Source of the DNA: JBNKDD01 sp050288085
GTDB taxonomy: Bacteria; Chloroflexota; Anaerolineae; Aggregatilineales; UBA3940
DNA length: 29,982 bases
NCBI GenBank assembly: GCA_050288085.1
Contig: JBNKDD010000039.1
Coordinates: 1-29,982 of the forward strand
Direction: 5' to 3'
The position numbers and the translations under genes are program-made. The notes under the pieces were generated by a model. That model was not told the origin of the DNA. It was given only the letters and a program-made list of their open reading frames with translations, and ran no database searches. The stretch's first letter is position 1, and each line of letters begins with the position of its first letter. Shown piece after piece: positions 15,323 to 23,488 of the stretch.

Positions 15323-16549
15323 CTAGGAGAGGTAATCTCGTAAGCTGTGCGCCAGGCGCGGATGCCGCAGCCGTCGGAGGGCTTCCTTCTCAAGCTGGCG
15401 GATACGCTCACGCGAGAGGCCAAACTTGTTAGCGATATCCTCCAGCGTGTGCTGTTCGCCACCGCCCAGGCCGAACCGCAGCCGCACAATGTGGGCCTGG
15501 CGTGGGGTTAGCTCGGAGAGTACTTCTTCAATAGTCTCCTGGAGCAAGTGGTGGGCCGCCGCTTCAGCCGGTTCGGGTGTATCCTGGTCTTCGATGAAAT
15601 CACCGAATTCGCTGTCGCCGTCATCACCAACGGGCCGCTCCAAAGCGATCACATGCTGGCTGGCGTCCATCATACCGCGCACGTTCTCCGCTGGGAGGTT
15701 CATCTCTTCGGCGATCTCTTCAGGCGTTGGCCGACGTCCCAGGGACTGCTCCAATATCTGGGCAGTACGGTACATCTGCCGGATCCGCTCGGTCATGTGG
15801 AGCGGGATGCGGATGGTGCGAGTCTTCTGCGCCAGTGCCCGCGTGATAGCCTGCCGAATCCACCAGGTTGCGTAGGTGCTGAAGCGATTACCACGCCGGT
15901 AGTCATATTTATCGACGGCACGCATCAGGCCGACATTGCCTTCCTGGATCAAGTCCGGGAAGGGCAAGCCCTGGCCCATGTAACGCTTGGCGATACTTAC
16001 CACCAGGCGGGTATTGGCCCGGCCTAGATGCTCACGCGCTTCCTGTGCCTGCTCGATTTGAGCAAGCATCTCGGCCTGGTCAGCCACGCACAGACCCGAA
16101 ACCTGATCCTTATCGAAGGCTTCGCGGGCTGTACGTCCCAGTTCGATCTTCTTGGCGAGATCGATCTCTTCCTGAGCCGTCAGCAGAGGCTCTTGCGCCA
16201 TCTGCCGAAAGTATAGACCAACCGGATCATCAGCCGATACCGCATTGATATCTGCAATGGGTTCTTCTATCTCGCTATCTTCTTCGCCATCAATTGCGGT
16301 CCGGTCGATGAGACTTTCTTCCATGTCGTGTTGCCGAATTTCGATACCGAGCTCTTCTAAATCTTCGAAAAGCGCTTCAATAGTGGTTTCGTCGAAATCT
16401 TCAGCGATTACTTCAACGACATCTTCATAGGTCACAAAACCGCCTCGAAGATCAGCGCGTGTAGCGAGTTCCTGAATGACATCAGTTCGTGGATCGTCGT
16501 AGGAGTGAGTTGTCACCGATTGTATCCTGTTTCTAACCATCTCAGACAT
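15323..16549 (-). CDS. rpoD: Primary RNA polymerase sigma factor (sigma-70 family, RpoD/SigA)
   Basis: A 408-residue sigma factor that directs RNA polymerase to housekeeping promoters. Region 1.1-like sequence is at about 22-75, followed by an acidic linker. Region 1.2 starts at DPVGLYFRQM (108-117). Region 2 spans about 175-245 with DLIQEGNVGLMRAVDKYD and the -10 reading/melting segment FSTYATWWIRQAI. Region 3 is at about 255-330. Region 4 is at about 338-402 with helix-turn-helix TLEDIANKFGLSRERIRQLE. All the parts of a group 1 factor are present. A second in-frame ATG lies three codons in. No convincing ribosome binding site is seen for either. Confidence 0.92.
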   Translation of the reverse strand: MSEMVRNRIQSVTTHSYDDPRTDVIQELATRADLRGGFVTYEDVVEVIAEDFDETTIEALFEDLEELGIEIRQHDMEESLIDRTAIDGEEDSEIEEPIADINAVSADDPVGLYFRQMAQEPLLTAQEEIDLAKKIELGRTAREAFDKDQVSGLCVADQAEMLAQIEQAQEAREHLGRANTRLVVSIAKRYMGQGLPFPDLIQEGNVGLMRAVDKYDYRRGNRFSTYATWWIRQAITRALAQKTRTIRIPLHMTERIRQMYRTAQILEQSLGRRPTPEEIAEEMNLPAENVRGMMDASQHVIALERPVGDDGDSEFGDFIEDQDTPEPAEAAAHHLLQETIEEVLSELTPRQAHIVRLRFGLGGGEQHTLEDIANKFGLSRERIRQLEKEALRRLRHPRLAHSLRDYLS

Positions 16550-16666
16550 ATATATTTTGCTCTGTCAACAATGTTATTAGCCAGTAGGCAGCTTTCCTAT
16601 CGTAACACAAATTACACAGGAGTTCAACAGTTTGGGGAGAGCAAAACTGCCCAATTTTACATTAAT

Positions 16667-16682
16667 TAACCCAAAAGGGTTA
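16667..16682. repeat. Short inverted repeat between sigma factor and PBP genes
   Basis: TAACCC-AAAA-GGGTTA is a perfect 6-base inverted repeat in the spacer 16550-16776. It lies upstream of the sigma factor gene, so it could be a regulatory site. Nothing else gene-like is seen in that spacer besides the terminator. Confidence 0.25.
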
Positions 16683-16722
16683 TAGGAGTAAGGAGCCATA
16701 GGGTAAATTCGTGGACAAACCG

Positions 16723-16755
16723 AAAAAAATGGGGGATACGATCTGCCGTATCCCC
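16723..16755 (-). terminator. Intrinsic terminator of the PBP operon
   Basis: On the minus strand a 9-base stem GGGGATACG/CGTATCCCC (16747-16755 with 16732-16740) with a 6-base loop is followed within a few bases by seven T residues (16723-16729). It starts 22 bases after the PBP stop codon. This is a textbook rho-independent terminator. Confidence 0.88.
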
Positions 16756-16776
16756 ACTCAATTGAAGAGTAATTGC

Positions 16777-19749
16777 CTAATCTGGGACAACCTCAATCGT
16801 GATCCGGTCACTGACGGAAGTGTTGCCTGCCGTATCGTAAGCCCGAACCTGGATAACATGGGTTCCCGCTTCGGTGATAATCCAGCGCTCGTTAAAAGGC
16901 GCGATGGTGCTGGTAGCGATCAACTGGTCGTCTACGTAGAATTCGGCTCGATCCATTGAGATGTTATCGGTGATCAAGGGTTGGATGGTGACGAATTCAT
17001 CAGACATCCGGTAAACCTGCTCATCCCTGGGATAGATCAGGTCGATCGATGGCGGGGTGTTATCGACCGTCACCTGGATGATAAATTCCTCGATGCTGCT
17101 GCTGGTTCGAACCACCGTCAACCGGAGGCTGTACAAACCGTCAAGGGTGCGGGCGTCCCAGGTTCCCAGGTCGGAGCCATATTTTTCGACGGTGTTGTCC
17201 TGTCCGATCTGTGTCCATTGGGTGGGGTTGAGCCCTTCCCCATAATCTAAGCGGTATAACTGGAAATTCTCGTCAATGGCGTTCCCCTTGATGACGACTG
17301 CACCCTGAATATAGCTGAACGGAGCGGGTTCGGTGATGGCAACCGGGCCAGCCGTGTTTGGAACGTTAAGAGTATCATACTCGGTGGGAGGCTGGGGGAT
17401 GCTGTTGGCACGTGCCCAGTCGGCGGCTTCCGGGGGCAAAACCTGGAAAATATGCTCCTCGGTCAGATAAGAAGGCGTGTAGACGGTCGCCAGCAGGCCG
17501 GTTTCCTTGTTGATGGTGAAAGGCTGGTAGATGGTGTCATAGTTGACCGGCTCGGTGCCAGATCGGAAAATCTCCTGGGTGGTCGGGCAGTAGGCGGTTG
17601 GCAGCATGCCGGAAGTCTGGCAGACGGTCATCTCGACGATGTCGGCGGGCCGATCCCAGGTTTCGACGGGTTGGTTCAGGTGGAGATACTCCATTACGGC
17701 TTTCCAGATCGGAGCGGCTCCGACGATAGCGGGCATCTCGACCATCGGCTGGTTATCGGTGTTGCCCACCCAGATCCCGGTTACGAACTGGGGTGTGTAG
17801 CCGATTGTCCAGTTGTCGCGGTAATCGTTGGTGGTTCCGGTTTTGACGGCTGCCAAGCGGCTCAACAAAAGCGCACTATCCGGCCCAACCGATGGACGGC
17901 GGGCCACGTCATCGGACATAACATCGTTGATCAGGTAGGCGAGAGAGGGTTCCATCACGGTATTGCTGTTAAAGGTGTTGCCCTCGCCGTATTCCCAGAG
18001 AATGTTGCCCTCGGCATCTTCGATGCGAAGAACCAGGGTTGGATCGAGGGTACGGAAACCGGGACGGCGTAAATCGGCGGGAACCGGGCGACCGTGCATC
18101 TCGCCCATGTTAGCCAGTACACCGTAAGCATAGGTCATGTCGAGCAGGGTGACCTCACCGCCGCCGAGGGTCAGGGAAAGGCCATAATAGCCCAGGCCCT
18201 TATCCAGCGTATTGACGCCTAAAGCGTGCGCGGTGTGGATCACATTGTCGATGCCAACCCACTCCATCACCTGGACAGCGGGGACATTGTAAGAATTTGC
18301 CAGGGCATAACGGATGCTCTGCGGGCCGTGAAACTGGCGGTCAAAGTTCTCCGGGACATAGGGCTGGTTGCTGCCCACATCAAATGCCATGCGCACGTCA
18401 AGAGTCATGGTGGCGGGGGTATAACCCTGCTCAAAAGCGGTGATGTAGGTAAAGGGTTTGAAAGCCGAGCCGGGTTGACGCTCAGCCTGGGCAACGTTGT
18501 AATTGCCGTCAATGGTCAGGTCATAATAATTGAGGCTGCCGAGCATCGCCAGGACTTCGCCGGTTCGGGGGTTGATGACCACCCCAGCTGCGTTGGTCAC
18601 GTTGTGATCCTTGTTCTGGTCTTCGGGGGCGATAGGATGCAAGTAATTCGCGGCCAGGCAGTCGGAATTATCGGCGGCGGGGATAACGGTGGTCGGCGGT
18701 TGGCCGGATAACCGGGCGATGTGGGATCGGGCGGCGCATTCGACCTGGAGTTGGAGCGAGTAATCGAGGGTGGTATAGACGACCAGGCCACCCCGGTAAA
18801 CCAGGTCAGGGCCAACGATGTCCTCAACCTGCTTGCGGGCAGCGATTGAGAAATGAGGGGCCAGGAGGTCGAAGCGCTGTTCAGGAGGCCTTACGTCCAG
18901 TTCTACGGCGAAGGCTTCTTCGGCTTCCTGCTCGGTGATGTAACCCTGCTCTACCATCAGGTTAAGGACAACAAGCTGGCGCTCTTTGGCAAGGTCAAAA
19001 TTATCGATGGGGTTTAGGGCGGGCGACTGTGGGATGGCAGCCAGTATGGCGGATTCGGCCAGGGTCAGTTCGTTGACCGGTTTGTCGAAATAGACCTGGG
19101 CAGCAGCTTCAACGCCGTAAGCGAGGTTTCCGTAGAAGTTGGTGTTCAGATACCATTCCAGGATTTGATCTTTGCTGAACTCGTTGCTGATGCGAATGGC
19201 GAGGATCAGTTCCTTGAATTTGCGGTCATATCTAACCTGGCCTCGTTCTTCAGGCTCGATCAGGACGTTTTTAACCAACTGCTGGGTGATCGATGAGCCG
19301 CCCTGCACCTGCCCACCGGTCAGGTTGTTCCACAAGGCGCGGGCGATGCCTTCAGTGTCATAGCCGGGATTCTCGTAAAAGGTTTTATCCTCAATAGCAA
19401 TGGTGGCGTTCCGAAGATAAAGCGGGGCATCGGAGAGTTCGATCCAGGTGCGGTCACCGCCGAGTGGGTCGATCACCTCATAGATCAAGGTCTGGCCTGA
19501 GCGATCGTAGATTTTGGTGGTTTGAAATTCCTGTTCAACTGCCGTGATAGCGCCCGGTTCCGGTAACTGCTGAGCGTACCAGGCATAGACGCTGACAACG
19601 GTGCCAAAGCCAAACATCAGGCCGAGCAGGTTCAGGCCGATGAAACTCAGGGCGATGATCAACAGCCAGCGCAAAGCCAGTCGTACACCGGTACGGGCTT
19701 GCTCCCGCCGCCCCTGCCTCCGTTTTACGATGCGTCGTATTGTAGACAC
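16777..19749 (-). CDS. Class A penicillin-binding protein (bifunctional glycosyltransferase/transpeptidase) with Ig-like tail
   Basis: A 990-residue peptidoglycan synthase anchored by one membrane helix (about 25-58). The GT51 glycosyltransferase domain has EDKTFYENPGYD (catalytic Glu120), GGSSITQQLVKN (150-161) and RKFKELILAIRI. The transpeptidase has SAFK (nucleophile Ser428, Lys431), SYN (486-488) and KTG (636-638), so both activities look intact. After the transpeptidase are Cys710 and Cys721, a possible disulfide, then about 250 residues including a final Ig-like domain (about 905-988, starting near NTPPSIDL). The start is GTG at 19749 with GAGGAG 8 bases upstream. It is the last gene of the ychF operon, 43 bases after the regulator gene. 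Confidence 0.93.
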   Translation of the reverse strand: MSTIRRIVKRRQGRREQARTGVRLALRWLLIIALSFIGLNLLGLMFGFGTVVSVYAWYAQQLPEPGAITAVEQEFQTTKIYDRSGQTLIYEVIDPLGGDRTWIELSDAPLYLRNATIAIEDKTFYENPGYDTEGIARALWNNLTGGQVQGGSSITQQLVKNVLIEPEERGQVRYDRKFKELILAIRISNEFSKDQILEWYLNTNFYGNLAYGVEAAAQVYFDKPVNELTLAESAILAAIPQSPALNPIDNFDLAKERQLVVLNLMVEQGYITEQEAEEAFAVELDVRPPEQRFDLLAPHFSIAARKQVEDIVGPDLVYRGGLVVYTTLDYSLQLQVECAARSHIARLSGQPPTTVIPAADNSDCLAANYLHPIAPEDQNKDHNVTNAAGVVINPRTGEVLAMLGSLNYYDLTIDGNYNVAQAERQPGSAFKPFTYITAFEQGYTPATMTLDVRMAFDVGSNQPYVPENFDRQFHGPQSIRYALANSYNVPAVQVMEWVGIDNVIHTAHALGVNTLDKGLGYYGLSLTLGGGEVTLLDMTYAYGVLANMGEMHGRPVPADLRRPGFRTLDPTLVLRIEDAEGNILWEYGEGNTFNSNTVMEPSLAYLINDVMSDDVARRPSVGPDSALLLSRLAAVKTGTTNDYRDNWTIGYTPQFVTGIWVGNTDNQPMVEMPAIVGAAPIWKAVMEYLHLNQPVETWDRPADIVEMTVCQTSGMLPTAYCPTTQEIFRSGTEPVNYDTIYQPFTINKETGLLATVYTPSYLTEEHIFQVLPPEAADWARANSIPQPPTEYDTLNVPNTAGPVAITEPAPFSYIQGAVVIKGNAIDENFQLYRLDYGEGLNPTQWTQIGQDNTVEKYGSDLGTWDARTLDGLYSLRLTVVRTSSSIEEFIIQVTVDNTPPSIDLIYPRDEQVYRMSDEFVTIQPLITDNISMDRAEFYVDDQLIATSTIAPFNERWIITEAGTHVIQVRAYDTAGNTSVSDRITIEVVPD

Positions 19750-19792
19750 AATCTCCGCTCCTCGAAATCAAATTGCCTGTATTGGGCCGTCC

Positions 19793-21694
19793 CTACTTTT
19801 GCTCAACCGGGACGGGCTGCTGTTCCTCAGGGTCGGTTCCGGTAGATCGTTCCATGTCGGCGATGATCGATGATACGGCTTCGATTGCCACCCGCTGTTT
19901 GCGATACAAGTCTGATTCGCTCATTGCCAATCGCATGGCGACATCACGCACCTTGCGGCCCTGAATGAATCGCATCTCCAAAATGTTGTAGAGAATCCAT
20001 TCGGTGGTGGTCAGGCTGCGCTGCCCCTCCGGGCGCAGGTGTTCGATAGCCTGTTGGAGTACGGCCCGCATAGCCCGCTGCGAGTTGCCATCATGGTCTT
20101 TAAGGGCCCGTTGGACAATAGACAGCCGCATCAAGGCGGTATCGGTCAGCTTTGGGCCGCCCCAGTAATGGGCCAGAGCATCCTTGATCTTACCAACGTA
20201 ATCCGGGCTGGAAAGCACCTCTTCGATCGGGGCTGTCAGCGCTTCCATATCCCCGGCCCGGACACGATGGATCGTTGACATTTCCGACAGCAGACCCTCA
20301 AGCGCCGCAAACACCTCTGATTGGAGCCGCCGGTCTTCCAGTGCTTCTGAGGCCCGCGTTGCCAGCGCCATTAAGACCTGCCAGCGCTCATCGTCATGGG
20401 CATCAATTGGTAAATTCTCCGGCTGGGCCACCCCGAACAATCCAACCAGCCGGGTATCTGTATTGTTCGCCGGGTGAAAGTAGAGTGGGATCAGCCAGAA
20501 ATCATTCCAGACAAAAACGTCACCGGCGAGTTTGATGTCGTCGGGTTGGGGTAAATCCCCGTTAACAATATCTGTGGCTTTAGCCAGGTGTGAATTAAAT
20601 TCATCGCTTAAGCCAACGGCCCGTTCCAGGTGGGGAGAGTCACCGGTGAATGAAGCCACAAAAGCCGTCTCCACCCGCAGATAATCACAAACAGCGGCCA
20701 GGATCATATCAAGTAATTGGCGGAAGTCGGCCCCGGTCAGGAGGCGCTCTTCGATCTGTTGGATGCTGCGGATTTCGTGTTGATCGCCGGTGTAAACCAA
20801 CCAGCGCTCCAGACGGGGGCGGGCCTGGGTGATCACCCATTGCAAGAGCAGGATCACCGTTACGGTTAGCAGTGGGGTGATATCATCACCCGGCAGTCCC
20901 AAGACTGCCCCGGCTCGTGGAACCCAGATCAGGACGGCCAGGGCTGCAATAGCCACAACCGGGCCGCGTAAGAAGAATTGGAGCATCTGAACTTTGGTTA
21001 AACGGTCGGGCTGCAAGCTGCCGAAGAAAGCCAGGGCATAGGCCATTAAGGTCAGCATGACGGACAGCACGGCATCGACGATGATCAGCGTCCCGTAGAA
21101 GACGGCGTGGGACGTGAGCGAACTGCCTGAAATAAGCAAGAATGGAAATACGGCCAGTGCCGGAGCCAGATAGGTAAACAGCAAATAGGACATGCGGCGG
21201 CGGCTGGCTTCGACCAGGCTGCGGCGGCGTGCCCGGACGACAAACCATAGACTGAGGGTTACCGAACTGACGAAATATACGGCAAACAGCCAGAAAACAG
21301 GGCCAATCTGGAAATGGGGGGCCGGTTCCGGGAGCGGGTCACGGACGATCAGGTCGGTCGAAAAGACCAGCACCAGAAAAACCGCTGCCGAAAAATATAA
21401 GAAGCGCACCCCCCAGCGCCGCCGTCCCCGTGAGGGGAGTCCGGTCAGGGTCAGGATGTTATGTGAGAGGTGAACGTAAGCTGCCGGTGTGAAGGCGATC
21501 CCGATCCACTGGAAGCGTAACCAGAACGCGGCAAAACTCAGCGAGTTGCTGTAGCTCACCCCTAAATCGCCGATGTAGGTGACCAGCACAAAGAACAATA
21601 GAACGCTAAAAGACCAGGCCACACGATTGCCAATATCGTGTGCCAGACTGTACAAAAAAAATGAACCGGCAATAATCGCAATGGCAAAGGTCAA
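19793..21694 (-). CDS. Membrane-bound regulator: 7TM sensor, GAF-like domain and C-terminal helix-turn-helix
   Basis: About 633 residues. Residues 1-290 hold about eight hydrophobic helices resembling the 7TM sensor of HisKA_7TM proteins. Residues about 305-455 look like a GAF domain (RLLTGADFRQLLDMILAAVCDYL start). A helical region at 480-555 comes next. Residues about 560-615 (TTTEWILYNILEMRFIQ... then VRDVAMRLAMSESDLYRKQ) resemble a sigma region 4-like helix-turn-helix. No histidine-kinase or ATPase motif is present, so it may be a one-component membrane regulator. The start is uncertain: TTG at 21694 lacks a ribosome binding site, while CTG at 21739 would overlap the upstream stop. It lies between the acetyltransferase and PBP genes. 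Confidence 0.72.
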   Translation of the reverse strand: MTFAIAIIAGSFFLYSLAHDIGNRVAWSFSVLLFFVLVTYIGDLGVSYSNSLSFAAFWLRFQWIGIAFTPAAYVHLSHNILTLTGLPSRGRRRWGVRFLYFSAAVFLVLVFSTDLIVRDPLPEPAPHFQIGPVFWLFAVYFVSSVTLSLWFVVRARRRSLVEASRRRMSYLLFTYLAPALAVFPFLLISGSSLTSHAVFYGTLIIVDAVLSVMLTLMAYALAFFGSLQPDRLTKVQMLQFFLRGPVVAIAALAVLIWVPRAGAVLGLPGDDITPLLTVTVILLLQWVITQARPRLERWLVYTGDQHEIRSIQQIEERLLTGADFRQLLDMILAAVCDYLRVETAFVASFTGDSPHLERAVGLSDEFNSHLAKATDIVNGDLPQPDDIKLAGDVFVWNDFWLIPLYFHPANNTDTRLVGLFGVAQPENLPIDAHDDERWQVLMALATRASEALEDRRLQSEVFAALEGLLSEMSTIHRVRAGDMEALTAPIEEVLSSPDYVGKIKDALAHYWGGPKLTDTALMRLSIVQRALKDHDGNSQRAMRAVLQQAIEHLRPEGQRSLTTTEWILYNILEMRFIQGRKVRDVAMRLAMSESDLYRKQRVAIEAVSSIIADMERSTGTDPEEQQPVPVEQK

Positions 21695-21735
21695 GCTCTG
21701 GTTGATCAGTGGGCCTTGCGAGATAAATAGATGAG

Positions 21736-22284
21736 TCAGCGCAGCACCTCTCCAAAGAAAACGGCTATGTCCTGGTTTGGATAGTAAAGCTCATTATAAC
21801 CACAGAAAACCAAACCATGCTTCTTGTAGAAGCGAATAGCCGGATAATTCTTAGTCTGTGCCTCTGTGATGATACAGCGGAATTGATTATCCAGTGCCCA
21901 GTGGCGCATAGCCAGCAGCAGCTTTGTTCCGACCCCCTGCCGCCGGAGAGAGCGGTCAACGAACAAGTCGGAGATCCAACAGATGGATTGAGCCTGCTCG
22001 TCCCTGGCGGCTGTATAACCAACGACCTGCCCATCCCATACAGCTACCAGCGAACAGACAGCAACCCGCCATGCCTGTAAAAGCCCCTCCCTGCTCCGAG
22101 GATAGGGGAAATTTGTTGAGCGTGGCAGATGCAGAGGGCGGAATGAGGATGTTAGGGCATCCTCACTATCGTCAAAGACCATCTGCCAGACACGGTCGGT
22201 GGTCGAAAGGCGGTCGAGTTGTACACAGTTATCGAAATCCGAAGCTCGAGTTGGCCTTACAATTATGGGTGATGAACCTGACAT
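21736..22284 (-). CDS. GNAT family N-acetyltransferase
   Basis: A 182-residue acetyl-CoA-dependent acyltransferase of unknown substrate. The acetyl-CoA loop RRQGVGT is at 114-120. The flanking strand CWISDLFVD and the later NYPAIRFYKKHGLVFCGY (146-163) are typical GNAT motif B elements. The frame is open to 22509, but that region lies inside ychF and its sequence is low-quality Arg/Gly-rich, so the start is the ATG at 22284 (MSGSSP), 14 bases after the ychF stop. Its TGA overlaps a possible CTG start of the next gene. It could be a protein or small-molecule acetyltransferase, and position alone does not decide. Confidence 0.85.
   Translation of the reverse strand: MSGSSPIIVRPTRASDFDNCVQLDRLSTTDRVWQMVFDDSEDALTSSFRPLHLPRSTNFPYPRSREGLLQAWRVAVCSLVAVWDGQVVGYTAARDEQAQSICWISDLFVDRSLRRQGVGTKLLLAMRHWALDNQFRCIITEAQTKNYPAIRFYKKHGLVFCGYNELYYPNQDIAVFFGEVLR
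21737..21739 (-). promoter_or_regulatory. Possible CTG start codon overlapping the acetyltransferase stop
   Basis: The minus strand reads GAGAGG, seven bases, then CTGA, where CTG would start the regulator and TGA end the acetyltransferase. The frame is continuous with the TTG at 21694 and adds 15 residues starting THLFISQG. No ATG, GTG or TTG exists in this frame between the stop overlap and 21694. CTG starts are rare, so this is only a candidate. Confidence 0.35.
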
Positions 22285-22298
22285 GGGTACATTCCAGA

Positions 22299-23363
22299 TT
22301 AAACTTTGAAACGAACCGACATAACATCGCCCTCTTGCATGATGTAGTCTCGTCCTTCCAGGCGCAGCTTCCCGGCCTCCCTGACGGCAGCCATGCCGCC
22401 CAGTTCGATCAAGGATTCCGCCGGGACGATCTCGGCACGGATGAATCCCCGCTGCAAATCGGTGTGAATCACCCCGGCAGCTTCCTGGGCGGTTGCGCCA
22501 ACGGCACAAGGCCAGGCACGCACCTCATCCTCGCCGACTGTGAAGAAGGTCTGGGTGCTCAACAAGCTATAGGATTGGCGGATGACCCGGTGCCGGACCG
22601 GCTCGGTGATGTTGTACTCTTCTAAAAAGATGGCAGCTTCATCAGGGTCAAGCTGGGCGATTTCAGCTTCTAATGTGCCCTGGATGGCGATAATGTTTTC
22701 TGCCTTAACCAATGCGGTGGGGTCGGGTGGCATCTCGTCGCCCATGTTCAGGACGATCAGCCGTGACTTCTGGGTGAGGAAGCCATAACCACGCATCGTA
22801 AATAACTCTGCCGGTTTGAACTCCAGGTCGCGGAGCGGTTTTTCCGCCTCTAACTGAGCCTGTAGACGCTCAAAAAGCTCCAGTTCCTTCTGGTTAGCGT
22901 CCCGATTTTTTCCCTTGCTCATCTCGTCCTGAAGCTTGGCGACCCGGTTCTCAACGGTGATCAGGTCGGTCAGCAGGAATTCGCCGTCGAGGATTTCCAG
23001 GTCGCGCTGAGGGTCGATGTCGCCTTCCGGGTGGGGAACGGTTTCATCCTCAAAAGCGCGGAGGACATAGAGAAGCGCGTCCATCTGGTTTAGCTGGTTG
23101 CGGAAGGTTCCGCTCAACCCACCTTCGCTGATTCCTTTTGCCAGCCCGCCGATATCGGCATAGGTCACCTGCGCATGGACTTTGCGCTCCGGTTGGAAAA
23201 TATCGTTCAGAATATCTAAGCGGGGATCGGGTACGTCAACAACTGCCAGTTGAACTTCCAGCTTCCCCGGTGCACTGACACTTGCTGGCCGGTCGGAGCC
23301 GGTCAGCGCATTAAAAATCGTCGTCTTGCCGCTCATGGGCAAGCCTACGAGTCCTAGTCGCAT
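22299..23363 (-). CDS. ychF: YchF/OLA1-type GTPase-like ATPase
   Basis: A 354-residue cytoplasmic P-loop protein of the Obg-related YchF family, often ribosome-associated and linked to stress responses. The P-loop is GLPMSGKT near the N-terminus. VVDVPDPRLD and TYADIGGLAKGISEGG follow as in YchF, a coiled region is at about 140-185, and the C-terminal TGS domain contains FFTVGEDEVRAW and AAGVIHTDLQRGFIRAE. The canonical P-loop is GLPNVGKS, so this copy is divergent. Two ATGs compete: AGGAG is only about 3 bases from 23369 but about 9 from 23363, and MRLGLVGLP fits the family start. It is the first gene of the operon down to the PBP. Confidence 0.9.
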   Translation of the reverse strand: MRLGLVGLPMSGKTTIFNALTGSDRPASVSAPGKLEVQLAVVDVPDPRLDILNDIFQPERKVHAQVTYADIGGLAKGISEGGLSGTFRNQLNQMDALLYVLRAFEDETVPHPEGDIDPQRDLEILDGEFLLTDLITVENRVAKLQDEMSKGKNRDANQKELELFERLQAQLEAEKPLRDLEFKPAELFTMRGYGFLTQKSRLIVLNMGDEMPPDPTALVKAENIIAIQGTLEAEIAQLDPDEAAIFLEEYNITEPVRHRVIRQSYSLLSTQTFFTVGEDEVRAWPCAVGATAQEAAGVIHTDLQRGFIRAEIVPAESLIELGGMAAVREAGKLRLEGRDYIMQEGDVMSVRFKV

Positions 23364-23390
23364 AAGCATAATCTCCTGTATTCAGAGAGG

Positions 23391-23399
23391 ATTATAGCA
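23391..23399 (-). promoter_or_regulatory. Extended -10 promoter of the ychF-PBP operon
   Basis: On the minus strand TGC-TATAAT (TATAAT at 23391-23396, TGC at 23397-23399) forms a perfect extended -10 element. The ATG at 23363 is about 28 bases downstream, giving a short leader. No good -35 box is present at 17 bases, which extended -10 promoters do not require. Confidence 0.55.
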
Positions 23400-23488
23400 C
23401 TAAGTGGAAATAGCTAAAGCGATCTGTGCTATTTGATTTAAAAAATCATTTACTAAAGAAGATGGACCGATTCAGGGACACATGCTGT

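Noticed and set aside
16563..16568. Perfect TTGACA on the minus strand before the sigma factor gene
   Set aside because: Only 13 bases separate it from the ATG and no -10 box lies at the right distance, so it is probably chance.
22285..22509. N-terminal extension of the acetyltransferase by 75 codons
   Set aside because: It lies within ychF in another frame and is Arg/Gly/His-rich, whereas the GNAT domain begins after ATG 22284.
23434..23448. TGATTT/AAATCA hairpin as terminator of the transglycosylase gene
   Set aside because: The stem is short and AT-only apart from two pairs, and no clear T-run follows.
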